Shown: positions 1 through 8,006 of the stretch, in pieces | How the letters are laid out: every line of letters starts with the position of its first letter | Position numbering within the stretch: the stretch's first letter is position 1 | Origin: Bacillus sp. AFS073361 | Lineage (GTDB): Bacteria > Bacillota > Bacilli > Bacillales > Cytobacillaceae | Assembly (NCBI RefSeq): GCF_002567005.1 | Contig: NZ_NUZU01000039.1 | Location: forward strand, 297,577 to 361,576 | Direction of reading: 5' to 3' | Length of the DNA stretch: 64,000 nt | Notes under the pieces: generated by a model | The model's input: the letters and a program-made list of their open reading frames with translations, nothing else | Told to the model about the DNA's origin: nothing | Database searches by the model: none | Made by a program: the position numbers and the translations under genes

Positions 1-30
1 AGTGTCAAAATCAACATTAACCTCTAACAC
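1..30 (-). CDS. possible start of a gene cut by the window edge
   Basis: Downstream of kdgK on the same strand there is an AAAGG motif seven bases before a GTG codon, and the frame stays open to the edge (about ten codons, reading MLEVNVDFDT). This looks like the next gene of the kdu/kdg operon. Too little is visible to name it. Confidence 0.25.
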   Translation of the reverse strand, partial: MLEVNVDFDT

Positions 31-56
31 AGCCTTACCTTTAATATTCTCTTCTA

Positions 57-1007
57 TTAAAGCTTCTCCAAGGATTCTTCAATAAAGGCTTCCAAGTTAT
101 CTCGATTCGGTAATCCATCGTTATCCCCAGGGGACATTACCGCAAGCGCACCGATAGCTGCTCCGCGTTTTACCGCTTCCTTCAAAGGCAAACATTCTAA
201 TATCCCGCTGACCACTCCAACGGCAAATCCGTCACCAGCACCTACCGTATCAACGACTTTCTTTACCGGAAAACCCTCGGTGTAGAATTGCTCACCTTGT
301 GAACTGGTGAACGCCCCTGCGGCCCCGAGCTTAATCACGACAGTTTTTACACCGCCGGCGTGATAATAAGCTGCTATCTCATGAACGTCTTCTTTTCCCG
401 TTAACATTTTCCCTTCCTCAATGCCTGGAAGAACAATGTCTGAACGGCAGGCCAAGTCGTTAATGACCCGAACCATTTCTTGTTTGTCTGCCCAAAGTCC
501 CGGACGCAAGTTAGGATCATACGAAATTTGCACACCGCGCTCACGAGCTACCTTCAAGAGCTCATAAACCATCTCTCTACACCCTGCTGATAATGCGGGG
601 GGAATACCCGTTAAATGAATATGGTCAAATCCGTCCCAATTCAAATGAGCGATTGTTTCCAAGTTCATATGCGAAGCTGCTGAATTCTTTCGGGCTGAAA
701 ACACTTCTGGATCACCGCTCACTACCTTTTCCTTCCACTGCATTCCAGTTAAATAGTCTGCATGATACGTCACATATGTGGTATCAATCGCATTCTGCTT
801 CAGAAATGTTTCAATATTTTTGCCAAACGGGTCCAGCCCTAATTGGGTAATATAGGTGACTTCATGCCCCAAGCGTGACATCCCAATCGAAAAGTTAACC
901 TCTGCACCTGCCACAAAACGATCAAATCGATCAACAGTTTCTAGGGAACCCTCTTGGTCTGCTACAAATAGTGCCATCGGTTCTCCAACAGTCATAATTC
1001 TACTCAT
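57..1007 (-). CDS. kdgK: 2-keto-3-deoxygluconate kinase (PfkB family)
   Basis: Cytoplasmic sugar kinase predicted to phosphorylate 2-keto-3-deoxygluconate (KDG) to KDPG with ATP. The 316-residue protein has the PfkB architecture: an N-terminal sugar-binding region (GAEVNFSIGMSRLG) and the C-terminal signature DTVGAGDGFAVG, whose Asp is the family's catalytic base. The ATG follows a GGGGAGG ribosome site. It is the last complete gene of a leftward operon behind kduI, kduD and kdgT, the set that channels hexuronate and pectin breakdown products to KDPG. The family alone does not fix the sugar; the KDG assignment rests on this operon context. The KDPG aldolase (KdgA) expected next is not visible. 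Confidence 0.85.
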   Translation of the reverse strand: MSRIMTVGEPMALFVADQEGSLETVDRFDRFVAGAEVNFSIGMSRLGHEVTYITQLGLDPFGKNIETFLKQNAIDTTYVTYHADYLTGMQWKEKVVSGDPEVFSARKNSAASHMNLETIAHLNWDGFDHIHLTGIPPALSAGCREMVYELLKVARERGVQISYDPNLRPGLWADKQEMVRVINDLACRSDIVLPGIEEGKMLTGKEDVHEIAAYYHAGGVKTVVIKLGAAGAFTSSQGEQFYTEGFPVKKVVDTVGAGDGFAVGVVSGILECLPLKEAVKRGAAIGALAVMSPGDNDGLPNRDNLEAFIEESLEKL

Positions 1008-1064
1008 ACGATCCTCCCCTTAATTGAAAGAGAGACATACATTATGTCTCCCTTGATTTACTTA

Positions 1065-2057
1065 TCAAGCCGTTGCTTTATTTCCGCCCGGCATAACTGG
1101 TTCATTTTTTTTCTTTTTCATGTATTGCGACCAATAGGCCGTTAAAATTGGAACTAATATCGACGTTACGATAACAGACGCTGCACACAATGCCGTTGCC
1201 GATTGTGCAACCGGAAGAAATTCAGGTTTCATTGTAGCAATAATCATCGGATTGGCAACTGCAGCCCCCGCTGTACTAGAAGCAGCAAGACCAGCTGTAC
1301 CGTTTCCGCCACCGATAAACTTATCAGCAAGCATTAATGGAATGCCTGTGATAACGATTACAAGAAGACCCAATAAAATTCCTGCCAGACCTGTCTTCGC
1401 AATTACCGTCAAATCAATCGAGTTACCTAGAGCAAAACCAAAGAATGGAATCATCGTATGTGTCGCTTTACTGAAAAATTCACGGAAATCTTTATCCAAG
1501 TTACCAAGAATAAACCCTACTAAGAAAGGTAAGACAGCTCCTACAAATGCTTGAGGTTGGAATGCGGCCAACCCAGTTGAACCAAGAATTAACATGGTCA
1601 CTAGTGGACCTGATTCAAGTGACATTAGGACAAACGCTCCGGCTTCCTCTTTACTGCCGTACTGCTGCATAATGGAAGCATATAAGCCTCCGTTTGTCAT
1701 ATCCATGCACGCGATTAAAGCGAGAACAGAGAATCCTGCAAAAAAGCCAGTTTGAATCCCGCCATCTGGGATAAACATAGCAGCAACGATGGCAACGATC
1801 CATGCAACCGCTATCTTTGTTAACACAAGTGTTCCTGATTTCCGTAAAACCGTACCTGTTGCCTTAATATTGATTCCTGCACCCATGCAGAAAAACCAAA
1901 CAGCTAGAATTGGTACAGTACCGGTCATTAACCCATTCGTAAATGAACCAAAATACTCACCTGACTTTGGTGCAAGCGTATGAATAATTGCACCTAAAAA
2001 TAACGGAACCAGCATAAGACCACCAGGAATTTTTTCAATCGTCTTCATAATTTTCAT
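1065..2057 (-). CDS. kdgT: 2-keto-3-deoxygluconate permease
   Basis: Membrane protein of the KdgT family, which imports 2-keto-3-deoxygluconate by cation symport. The N-terminus MKIMKTIEKIPGGLMLVPLF and the glycine-rich stretch near the C-terminus (GNGTAGLAASSTAGAAVANP) are typical, and about ten hydrophobic segments can be seen. The open frame extends upstream to a TTG codon near 2144, but that extension is polar, lacks a ribosome site and would add 29 residues. I choose the ATG at 2057, which gives 330 residues, the usual length for the family. A GAAAGG motif lies 14 bases upstream, which is long spacing, so the start is not certain. It sits between kduD and kdgK. Confidence 0.88.
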   Translation of the reverse strand: MKIMKTIEKIPGGLMLVPLFLGAIIHTLAPKSGEYFGSFTNGLMTGTVPILAVWFFCMGAGINIKATGTVLRKSGTLVLTKIAVAWIVAIVAAMFIPDGGIQTGFFAGFSVLALIACMDMTNGGLYASIMQQYGSKEEAGAFVLMSLESGPLVTMLILGSTGLAAFQPQAFVGAVLPFLVGFILGNLDKDFREFFSKATHTMIPFFGFALGNSIDLTVIAKTGLAGILLGLLVIVITGIPLMLADKFIGGGNGTAGLAASSTAGAAVANPMIIATMKPEFLPVAQSATALCAASVIVTSILVPILTAYWSQYMKKKKNEPVMPGGNKATA

Positions 2058-2229
2058 AATGGCATACCATACCTTTCGGTTTATAATGGGTAATTTTTTT
2101 AGTAAAAAAGTGTCGAGACATGCTGTGTTATGTTCCTGAAACAAATCATGACAATCAAAGGCGGCTGGATTTAAACGATATTGACTTTGAACCGCCTCTG
2201 TCTTTAAATCACTAATTCCTTTTCCCGGC

Positions 2230-3006
2230 TTAACGGGCTAACCAACCACCGTCAACTGCTAGAATATGTCCATTCATATAATCGGAGGCTTTACTAGATA
2301 AGAAGACAACTACACCCATAAGATCTGACGGGTCAGCCCATCTTCCAGCTGGAATACGGGAGAGAATTTCTGCATTCCGGTTCTCATCTGCACGAATTGG
2401 CGCTGTATTGGCCGTAGCGATATATCCTGGGGCAATCGCATTGATTTGGATATTGTAATGTCCTAATTCGTTGGCGAATGCCTTTGTAAGACCCGCAACC
2501 CCGTGCTTACTTGCTGTGTATGGAGGAATAAATTTACCACCTTGGAAAGACAGCATCGAACCAATGTTGATAATTTTTCCGCTTTCTTGCTTAGCCATCA
2601 CTCTAGCAACCTCTTGACTTAGAAAATAGACTGCGTTCAGGTTAATATCCATAACCGCATCCCAATCCTCTTGTTTGTAATCTAGTAATGGCGTACGACG
2701 GATGGTACCTGCATTATTTACGAGAATATCTATTTTCCCATAGACGTTCAGACACTCATCTACGATATTTTTAATATTTTCTCTTACCGTTAAGTCTGCT
2801 TGATGAAAATGAACTGTGCGTCCAGTCTCTTCGATTATAGCTCTAGTTTCATCCCAGTCTGTATTGTGGGAAACAACAAATAAATCTGCTCCCGCTTTCG
2901 CTAATGCAATCGCATAGCCTTGACCAAGTCCGGTATTTCCCCCCGTCACAATTGCAACCTTACCTGTTAATGAAAAAAAGTCTAGTGAAAAATCTCTCAA
3001 ACTCAT
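2230..3006 (-). CDS. kduD: 2-dehydro-3-deoxy-D-gluconate 5-dehydrogenase (SDR)
   Basis: Short-chain dehydrogenase of 258 residues that interconverts 2,5-diketo-3-deoxygluconate and KDG with NAD(H). Visible motifs are the cofactor loop TGGNTGLGQG, the NNAG structural motif, the catalytic Ser in the IGSM segment and YTASK with the catalytic Tyr and Lys. The C-terminus ILAVDGGWLAR is characteristic of KduD. The start follows AGAGGTG. It lies directly after kduI, whose product is the KduD substrate, which makes the specific assignment strong. Confidence 0.9.
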   Translation of the reverse strand: MSLRDFSLDFFSLTGKVAIVTGGNTGLGQGYAIALAKAGADLFVVSHNTDWDETRAIIEETGRTVHFHQADLTVRENIKNIVDECLNVYGKIDILVNNAGTIRRTPLLDYKQEDWDAVMDINLNAVYFLSQEVARVMAKQESGKIINIGSMLSFQGGKFIPPYTASKHGVAGLTKAFANELGHYNIQINAIAPGYIATANTAPIRADENRNAEILSRIPAGRWADPSDLMGVVVFLSSKASDYMNGHILAVDGGWLAR

Positions 3007-3051
3007 TAGTTAGCACCTCTTCTTTTTTGTCTTCTCATTGGCAGTTACAAG

Positions 3052-3882
3052 TTATCTAAGTTGATCCATGGTGACTTGATCCATATCGTTATAGGTTTTA
3101 TTTTCTCCGGCCATTGCCCAGATAAAAGTATAATTACTAGTTGCACTGCCGCAATGAATCGACCATGGCGGTGAAATAACCGCTTGTTCGTTCTTCATTA
3201 CCAGATGACGTGTTTCGGTTGGTTCCCCCATCATATGGAACATTCTTGCATTTTCGTCCAAATCAATATATAGGTAGACTTCCATTCTGCGGTCATGTGT
3301 ATGTGTTGGCATCGAATTCCATACGCTTCCCGTATTTAATTGCGTCAAGCCCATCACAACCTGGCAGCTTTGGATTCCCTCATTATGTATCATGCGGCGA
3401 ATCACTCGATCGTTTGCATTTTCTAGTGACCCTAATCGGTCGCCTTCAATATCTTTAAAGGCTGCGTGTTTGACGGGATACTCTTTATGAGCTGGTGCAG
3501 AGAATAAATAATACTTCGCTGGGCTTACAGTGGATTCACTCGTGAACAGTAACTCTTTCTTTCCTAATCCAACATATAAGCAATCTTTGTTGTCCATTTG
3601 ATATGTCTCGCCATCCACAGTGATCCTCCCGCTTCCACCGACATTGAAAATACCCACTTCTCTGCGCTCCAAGAAGTAATCAGCTTTGATTTGGTCATAC
3701 CCCTCTAAAGAAATCGTCTCTCCCATCGGTGTGATGCCCCCAACGATGGCGCGGTCTTCCATCGTATATACAAGTTTGATTTCGCCTGGCACAAATAATT
3801 CTTCAATTAGATAGTGTTTGCGAAGTTCCTCGGTCGTAAATGTTTTTGCATGGTCTGGGTGTGTTGAGTACCTTGTTTCCAC
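3052..3882 (-). CDS. kduI: 5-dehydro-4-deoxy-D-glucuronate isomerase
   Basis: KduI isomerises 5-keto-4-deoxyuronate, from unsaturated pectin or glycosaminoglycan sugars, to 2,5-diketo-3-deoxygluconate. It is a cupin-fold zinc enzyme: the HTHDRRMEVY segment supplies two His and a Glu, and SIHCG a further His. The frame is open to a GTG at 3936, but that codon lacks a ribosome site. The GTG at 3882 is preceded by AAGGA at ten bases and gives a protein starting METRYSTHPD of 276 residues, the normal family length. First gene of the operon, 45 bases before kduD. Confidence 0.9.
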   Translation of the reverse strand: METRYSTHPDHAKTFTTEELRKHYLIEELFVPGEIKLVYTMEDRAIVGGITPMGETISLEGYDQIKADYFLERREVGIFNVGGSGRITVDGETYQMDNKDCLYVGLGKKELLFTSESTVSPAKYYLFSAPAHKEYPVKHAAFKDIEGDRLGSLENANDRVIRRMIHNEGIQSCQVVMGLTQLNTGSVWNSMPTHTHDRRMEVYLYIDLDENARMFHMMGEPTETRHLVMKNEQAVISPPWSIHCGSATSNYTFIWAMAGENKTYNDMDQVTMDQLR

Positions 3883-3962
3883 AATATCCACTTCCTTATA
3901 TTTAATAGGTTTTCTCTTGAGTATTTTTTGTTCCACATCGTGGTACGATGTTTCATAATTTA

Positions 3963-3991
3963 ATTATAGCGTTTTCATTTGCAAATGGCTA
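3963..3991 (-). promoter_or_regulatory. sigma-A promoter of the kdu/kdg operon
   Basis: Reading leftward: -35 TAGCCA (3986-3991), a 17-base spacer, and a perfect -10 TATAAT (3963-3968). Transcription would start near 3956, about 75 bases before the kduI GTG. Predicted from consensus only. Confidence 0.55.
3964..3977 (-). promoter_or_regulatory. CcpA cre-like site over the -10 box
   Basis: TGAAAACGCTATAA matches the cre consensus TGWAANCGNTNWCA at all but one specified position. It overlaps the -10 box of the kduI promoter, where bound CcpA would block RNA polymerase. This fits carbon catabolite repression of hexuronate use. Confidence 0.5.
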
Positions 3992-4087
3992 GTAGTAATT
4001 TGTCAAAATTGTGAATTTTATATTTTAATGATTATTACCAGAACTTTTGGTAAAATCATGTAAAAGTATTTTTGGAGGATTTTTATT

Positions 4088-5104
4088 ATGATTAACTACC
4101 CGCATTTAAAAAAGGGAGCTGCCATTGGAGTAACTGCACCGTCTTCAGGTGTGCCCGCACCACTACATGAAGTCATTAAACAAGCATGCAGCCGGATGGA
4201 GCAAAGAGGATTCAAGGTGGTTTGTGGAGAAACAACTTGGACTCAAGACAAAGCTAAATCAGCTCCAGCATTGATCCGTGCAGCTGAATTTAACTTAATG
4301 ATGCAAAACAGTGATATTGACATTATCATTCCACCCTGGGGCGGAGAATTATTAATCGAGATTCTCGAACATATAGACTTTGAAAATATTAAAAACAAGT
4401 GGGTACTGGGCTATTCCGATGTAAGTGTGCTTTTGCTTGCGATTACCTTGAAAACAGGTATCGCTACCGCTCATGGGACAAATCTCGTAGATTTAAGAGG
4501 AGAATTGATGGATGAAACGACCGCCATATGGGAGTCTGTTTTATCAACGAACATAGGTGAATCAATTACTCAGATTTCCTCTGACCATTATCAGAAAGAA
4601 TGGCAGCATGCTAATCCCTCACCCTGTGTCTTTCATTTAACCGAACAGACGGTTTGGAAAGTTGTCGGGAACCAACCTGTTAAGATCGAAGGGCGCTTGC
4701 TCGGCGGGTGTGTTGACATTATTAGGCATCTTATCGGGACACCATTCGGTGATGTAGAAGCTTTTAGAAAAAAACATATAAGCGGAGAGCCTGTTATTTG
4801 GTATTTAGAGAATTGTGAAATGAATACTGCTGATTTGCGGAGATCCTTAGTCCAAATGAAATTAGCTGGTTGGTTTGAAAACTGTTCAGGCCTAATGTTT
4901 GGACGGAGTGAAGCCAATAAGCCCGTTGAAAGCTATACGGTGGAAGATGTTTATCAAGACCTTGCTAATGAGCTTAAAATACCAATTATTTATGATATTG
5001 ACTGCGGGCATCTCCCACCACAAATCACCTTCATTAATGGGGCTTATGCTGAAGTGGAAGTTGCCGCAGGTAAAGGTGCCGTTTTACAATTTTTCCGGCC
5101 GTAA
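4088..5104 (+). CDS. S66 family serine peptidase (LD-carboxypeptidase / MccF-like)
   Basis: 338-residue protein of the S66 family, which includes LD-carboxypeptidases that trim murein peptides and MccF-type enzymes that inactivate microcin C-like compounds. The GYSD segment carries the nucleophilic Ser, WYLENCEM the Glu and DCGHLPPQ the His of the Ser-Glu-His triad. There is no signal peptide, so it acts in the cytoplasm. The ATG follows GGAGG. It is divergent from kduI and appears monocistronic. An imperfect dyad TTACCA-N7-TGGTAA (4035-4053) lies upstream. Sequence alone does not separate murein recycling from self-immunity. Confidence 0.85.
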   Translation: MINYPHLKKGAAIGVTAPSSGVPAPLHEVIKQACSRMEQRGFKVVCGETTWTQDKAKSAPALIRAAEFNLMMQNSDIDIIIPPWGGELLIEILEHIDFENIKNKWVLGYSDVSVLLLAITLKTGIATAHGTNLVDLRGELMDETTAIWESVLSTNIGESITQISSDHYQKEWQHANPSPCVFHLTEQTVWKVVGNQPVKIEGRLLGGCVDIIRHLIGTPFGDVEAFRKKHISGEPVIWYLENCEMNTADLRRSLVQMKLAGWFENCSGLMFGRSEANKPVESYTVEDVYQDLANELKIPIIYDIDCGHLPPQITFINGAYAEVEVAAGKGAVLQFFRP

Positions 5105-5127
5105 TTACAACAGTTGTCAGCATGACA

Positions 5128-5168
5128 TTCGGACAGCCTTTTCCGATTTTTCGCTTCTCCTGTCCGAG
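5128..5168. repeat. inverted repeat with TCGGACAG / CTGTCCGA arms
   Basis: The arms TCGGACAG and CTGTCCGA enclose a T-rich loop of about 22 bases just after the S66 peptidase gene. It could act as a weak terminator, or be a copy of a dispersed intergenic repeat. Confidence 0.35.
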
Positions 5169-5180
5169 TAACTGAAATAC

Positions 5181-5410
5181 CTACTTTCTAATCAAATCGA
5201 ATAGTTCATATTTGTTGGAATCATTGACTTTATAAAAATCAAGCAACCCTCCGCCGATCGTGAAATCAAACAAGGTAGAGCTTGCGAATCCCCACACTAA
5301 AAATAAAATGGTAATCGATGTAGGTAATCTTTTCGGAAATAGGAAAAATGCCAAATAGGCAACAGCCAGCATAATTAAGATATAGATCTCATTTTTCAGC
5401 AAAATGGGAT
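5181..5410 (-). pseudogene. remnant of a CBO0543-type membrane protein
   Basis: The frame ends with about 70 residues that look genuine: a hydrophobic start (NEIYILIMLAVAYLAFFLF), then FDFTIGGGLLDFYKVND and KYELFDL. I recognise this as the N-terminal part of the CBO0543 family of small Bacillus membrane proteins. The frame stops (TAG) where the family normally continues through further helices. Upstream of about 5410 the translation loses membrane character, and no start codon with a ribosome site is present. I read it as a gene fragment that has lost its promoter and C-terminal half. It faces the GyrI-like gene. Confidence 0.5.
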
Positions 5411-5505
5411 GGGTTGAATCATTACAGCGGGCACGCAAAACACATCCTAAACTGAAATCATATAATCGCCTGGCCATACAGGGTACATTGAAAGGAACGG
5501 AACCT

Positions 5506-5985
5506 ATGAAATATAAGATTATTGAAAGAGATCGTTTTAAAGTTGTTGGAGTCAAGCGCGAATTATCATGTGAGAATGGTGAGAACTTAACGGAGATCCC
5601 CAAAATGTGGGCTGATGTTCATACTGATGGAACGAACGATTTATTAATCAAGGTGAATAATGGGGAAATTAATGGCGTCCTTGGTGTATGTGCTGAAAAA
5701 CGAGGCACTCAGGTGCAATTAATGGATTACTGGATTGCTACGGAACATACTGGTGAAACGCCTGAAGGTTTATTGAATCTTGAGATACCTGCTTCTAAAT
5801 GGGCCGTATTTGAAGTTCACGGCGCAATGCCCGATGCTATACAAAAAGTGTGGCAACAAATATATAGCGAATGGTTCCCTTCCAGTCATTCCAAGCATGC
5901 TGGCACACCTGATTTAGAAGTCTATTCCTCCGGAGATCCTTGGAGCCCTGATTACTACTCTGAAATCTGGATTCCTATAAAATAA
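5506..5985 (+). CDS. GyrI-like small-molecule-binding domain protein
   Basis: 159-residue single-domain protein of the AraC effector-binding (GyrI-like) fold. It opens MKYKIIERDRFKVVGVKREL, the usual first strand, and has a middle AVFEVHG strand and a C-terminal SPDYYSEIWIPIK typical of the family. Such proteins bind hydrophobic or cationic small molecules, alone or fused to MerR/AraC regulators. No DNA-binding domain is attached. The frame is open from 5404, but a GGAACGG site precedes the ATG at 5506, where homology begins, so I use that start. No obvious partner gene is adjacent. Confidence 0.75.
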   Translation: MKYKIIERDRFKVVGVKRELSCENGENLTEIPKMWADVHTDGTNDLLIKVNNGEINGVLGVCAEKRGTQVQLMDYWIATEHTGETPEGLLNLEIPASKWAVFEVHGAMPDAIQKVWQQIYSEWFPSSHSKHAGTPDLEVYSSGDPWSPDYYSEIWIPIK

Positions 5986-6162
5986 AGAATATGTTTCTGA
6001 TTAAACGTTTGGTTAGCTCTCCAAGCCAGGTATACCAAGGATTCCGGCGATTTGATCAGACGTTTGATTAGTTTTTAACCAAAAATTAACTAATGATTAA
6101 TATTTAGTTCATATTTTATTAATAATAATGAGATATAGTACTTATTAGAGGGGATAGCACGC

Positions 6163-6222
6163 GTGGCTATCATGGTATTAGGCGTAGGCGGAGCCGATAC
6201 CTTAGGAAGAGCTCCAGCTTAA
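6163..6222 (+). CDS. possible 19-residue peptide within the structured region
   Basis: A GAGGGG motif lies nine bases before a GTG codon that opens a 19-codon frame (MAIMVLGVGGADTLGRAPA). The codons coincide with the hairpins, so the frame may be incidental. It is listed as an alternative reading of the RNA candidate; I know no matching peptide family. Confidence 0.2.
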   Translation: MAIMVLGVGGADTLGRAPA

Positions 6223-6288
6223 CAGTTGCTCCCTTAAATATGTAGTCTATTACTTCCTTATTTATAAATACGAAAACTCAACGGGAGT

Positions 6289-6322
6289 GCACCTCTTCAT
6301 AGAAGGAGGTGTGTTCTTTTTT
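6289..6322 (+). terminator. rho-independent terminator of the small RNA candidate
   Basis: GCACCTCTTC pairs with GAAGGAGGTGT (one bulged G) over a short ATA loop, followed by a run of six T. It is oriented rightward and has no protein gene upstream closer than 5985. Confidence 0.6.
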
Positions 6323-6466
6323 ATTGGCAAAGAAGAAGTTTATTCCATCAAACGTTTGATTAGTTAGTTTACCCCTACATAATGGATGCCCACGTTTTAA
6401 TCAAACGTTTGATTAGTTTTCAAAATAGTTCCGTTTGTTTGTAATGAAACAAACATTCGTTGCCTA

Positions 6467-6844
6467 TTAACTCTTTTCCTGAACGTCAGTGGGTTTTTCC
6501 CACAGTTCAATCCATCTGCCTTCAGGATCAGAAATCCAAATAAATGTTCCAAATTCACTTTGCTCCGGCTCCTTCAAAAGAGGAACCCCGCATTGGTTAA
6601 GATGCTCAAGACACTCAGCCATATTGTCAATTTGAAAATTCAACATAACAGATTGCTCTGGAGGAAAATATTCATTATCCTCTGTAAAAAATGAAAAGGC
6701 TGTTTTATTCTCTGCTCCAGGAGTAATGATTGTCATATTCCAATCATTGTCCATAGGGATACCTAGAACGTCGTTATACCATTTTTTTAAAGTTTCTATA
6801 TTTTTTGATCTCCAAAAGATGCCGCCAAATCCTAATACTTTCAT
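6467..6844 (-). CDS. VOC family (glyoxalase/bleomycin-resistance fold) protein
   Basis: 125-residue single-module vicinal-oxygen-chelate protein. It begins GFGGIFWRSKNIETLKKWY, the typical first beta-alpha unit, and ends with ISDPEGRWIELWE, the conserved C-terminal strand containing a metal-ligand Glu. Family members act as glyoxalases, dioxygenases, isomerases or drug-binding proteins, and the substrate cannot be assigned here. The ATG follows AAGGGGTGG. It stands alone between the small RNA region and the CAP-domain gene. A remnant of a similar gene lies at 27823-27879. Confidence 0.75.
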   Translation of the reverse strand: MKVLGFGGIFWRSKNIETLKKWYNDVLGIPMDNDWNMTIITPGAENKTAFSFFTEDNEYFPPEQSVMLNFQIDNMAECLEHLNQCGVPLLKEPEQSEFGTFIWISDPEGRWIELWEKPTDVQEKS

Positions 6845-6951
6845 TTTTCCACCCCTTAAATTTAAATACTATACCTTTTAATTTACCCCTTTAATAATTC
6901 AAGATTCATTCAACTAATTCCTGTCACTAAATGATTTTTATAGTTTAATAC

Positions 6952-6983
6952 AAAAAAAGCTTGAGGATCATAATCCCCAAGCT
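6952..6983 (-). terminator. terminator of the CAP-domain gene
   Basis: On the minus strand AGCTTGGGGAT pairs with ATCCTCAAGCT, followed by a run of seven T. It lies 11 bases after the stop codon. Confidence 0.8.
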
Positions 6984-6993
6984 CTCATATTCA

Positions 6994-7704
6994 CTATTTA
7001 CCAATAAACTCCTGTGTCCAATAGTTCCCCTGCGCGACATAACCTACACCAATATAATTGTAGTTCGGGCTGAGAATATTCTTACGGTGTCCTTCACTAT
7101 TCATCCAAGCTTTGACTACTTCTTCAGGAGTTCGCTGGCCCTTGGCAATATTTTCACCTGCATAACGATAGGTAATCCCATACTTCTTCATCATATCAAA
7201 TGGTGAACCGTATGTTGGGCTTGTATGGCTAAAGTAACCATTTGCAGACATATCACGTGATTTTTCATGAGCCATTTTGCTAAGTGTTACATCCACTTTA
7301 AGGGCCGGTAAGCCATTTTTAGCCCGTTCTTGATTGGTTAAATCAACTACTTTTTGCTCATAAGCACTTAAGGTACTTGTAGTTTGTGTAGTAGCTGTCT
7401 CAGTTGCCGGTTGTTGCTGCACAGACTGTGGAGCAGTTTGAGCAGGCTCCTTTGTTTCGACCGTTTGATTCGGTTGAGTTTGAGTTGGCTGCTTTTCGGT
7501 ATTTTGTGAAATAGTAAATCCTAAACTAGCAAGATATTTCTCCATGACACTAGTAAGCTCGTTCAAATTTGTCCCTTGGTATACATAGACTTTTTCCTGT
7601 ACCGAAGGGCTATTAGTGGCCGCGTGGGCCTTATTTAAGACCGGATTTGACATCATTAATGCCGCTGCAGCTGCAACAGTAAGAATTGCTTTTTTCTTCA
7701 TCAT
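6994..7704 (-). CDS. secreted CAP/SCP-domain protein (YkwD-like)
   Basis: 236-residue exported protein. It has a signal peptide (MMKKKAILTVAAAAALMMSN) with a likely cleavage after AHA near residue 28, then a Gln/Thr/Pro-rich linker (about residues 60-110), and a CAP domain (about 112-235) with HEKSRDMSANGYFSH, YAGENIAKG and NSEGHRKNIL, the conserved motifs of the family. Bacterial CAP proteins are extracellular and often found in spores or cell walls; their biochemical role is unresolved. The ATG follows AGGAGG. Monocistronic, with its own terminator. Confidence 0.85.
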   Translation of the reverse strand: MMKKKAILTVAAAAALMMSNPVLNKAHAATNSPSVQEKVYVYQGTNLNELTSVMEKYLASLGFTISQNTEKQPTQTQPNQTVETKEPAQTAPQSVQQQPATETATTQTTSTLSAYEQKVVDLTNQERAKNGLPALKVDVTLSKMAHEKSRDMSANGYFSHTSPTYGSPFDMMKKYGITYRYAGENIAKGQRTPEEVVKAWMNSEGHRKNILSPNYNYIGVGYVAQGNYWTQEFIGK

Positions 7705-8006
7705 TGATTCTTCCTCCTATTTCGACAATTTGCCGTTTTTCCACAAATTCATCGTAACATATGATTTTTGTCATATTTAAGGAAGGATTTTACAACAGAA
7801 TGAATGATCCATTCTAGTAGAAACTTTATCTCAAGCCAACTCCTTATTCTTTAAGTCTCTTTCTCTATCAAGGTAAAACAGTTCTTTTTGCACTTTTTCC
7901 AAATTAAGGAATAACTTCTAATAATTATAGTGAGAATTAATATTGACACCTCTTGCAAAGAGCATCCTTCTTAACAAATATTTCAAAAAAGTATCGTGTT
8001 TTACAT
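7705..8006. other. intergenic region with no recognised feature
   Basis: AT-rich spacer between two leftward genes. Apart from the ribosome site and presumed promoter of the CAP-domain gene, I see no ORF, repeat or hairpin. Confidence 0.5.

Larger units (their letters stand above)
6145..6322 (+). ncRNA. candidate structured small RNA, family unknown
   Basis: The segment folds by eye into a closing stem (TTAgAGGG 6145-6152 with CCCTTAA 6231-6237) enclosing three hairpins: GATAGC/GCTATC (6153-6171), GGTAT..GGC/GCC..ATACC (6174-6201) and GGA/TCC (6205-6215). A rho-independent terminator follows at 6289-6322. A TATAGT box at 6134-6139 would start transcription close to the first base of the closing stem, though the -35 region is poor. 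I do not recognise a known riboswitch, and no gene follows the terminator on this strand. A 19-codon frame overlaps it. Confidence 0.4.
5998..6414. repeat. four copies of a TCAAACGTTTGA palindrome
   Basis: Copies at 5998-6016 (imperfect), 6051-6071 (imperfect), 6347-6360 (ATCAAACGTTTGAT) and 6399-6414 (AATCAAACGTTTGATT), each followed by TAG in the same orientation. They form two pairs with 53-56 bases between centres, one pair on each side of the candidate RNA at 6145-6322. The symmetry suggests a repressor operator (TetR type) or the ends of a small element. No regulator gene is adjacent. Confidence 0.6.

Noticed and set aside
593..850. Plus-strand open frame inside kdgK
   Set aside because: Shadow of a well-supported gene on the other strand; no ribosome site or recognisable protein features.
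2058..2144. 29-codon N-terminal extension of KdgT from a TTG
   Set aside because: Polar sequence without a ribosome site; the family length of 330 residues starts at 2057.
3883..3936. Longer KduI from a GTG at 3936
   Set aside because: No ribosome site; the GTG at 3882 has AAGGA and gives the normal length of 276 residues.
4035..4053. TTACCA-N7-TGGTAA dyad upstream of the S66 peptidase gene as an operator
   Set aside because: Only one copy, no candidate regulator, and it could be part of an AT-rich promoter.
6145..6240. Known riboswitch (yybP, c-di-GMP, NiCo, fluoride or T-box)
   Set aside because: None of the conserved core sequences of these classes that I know is present, and no gene follows on that strand.
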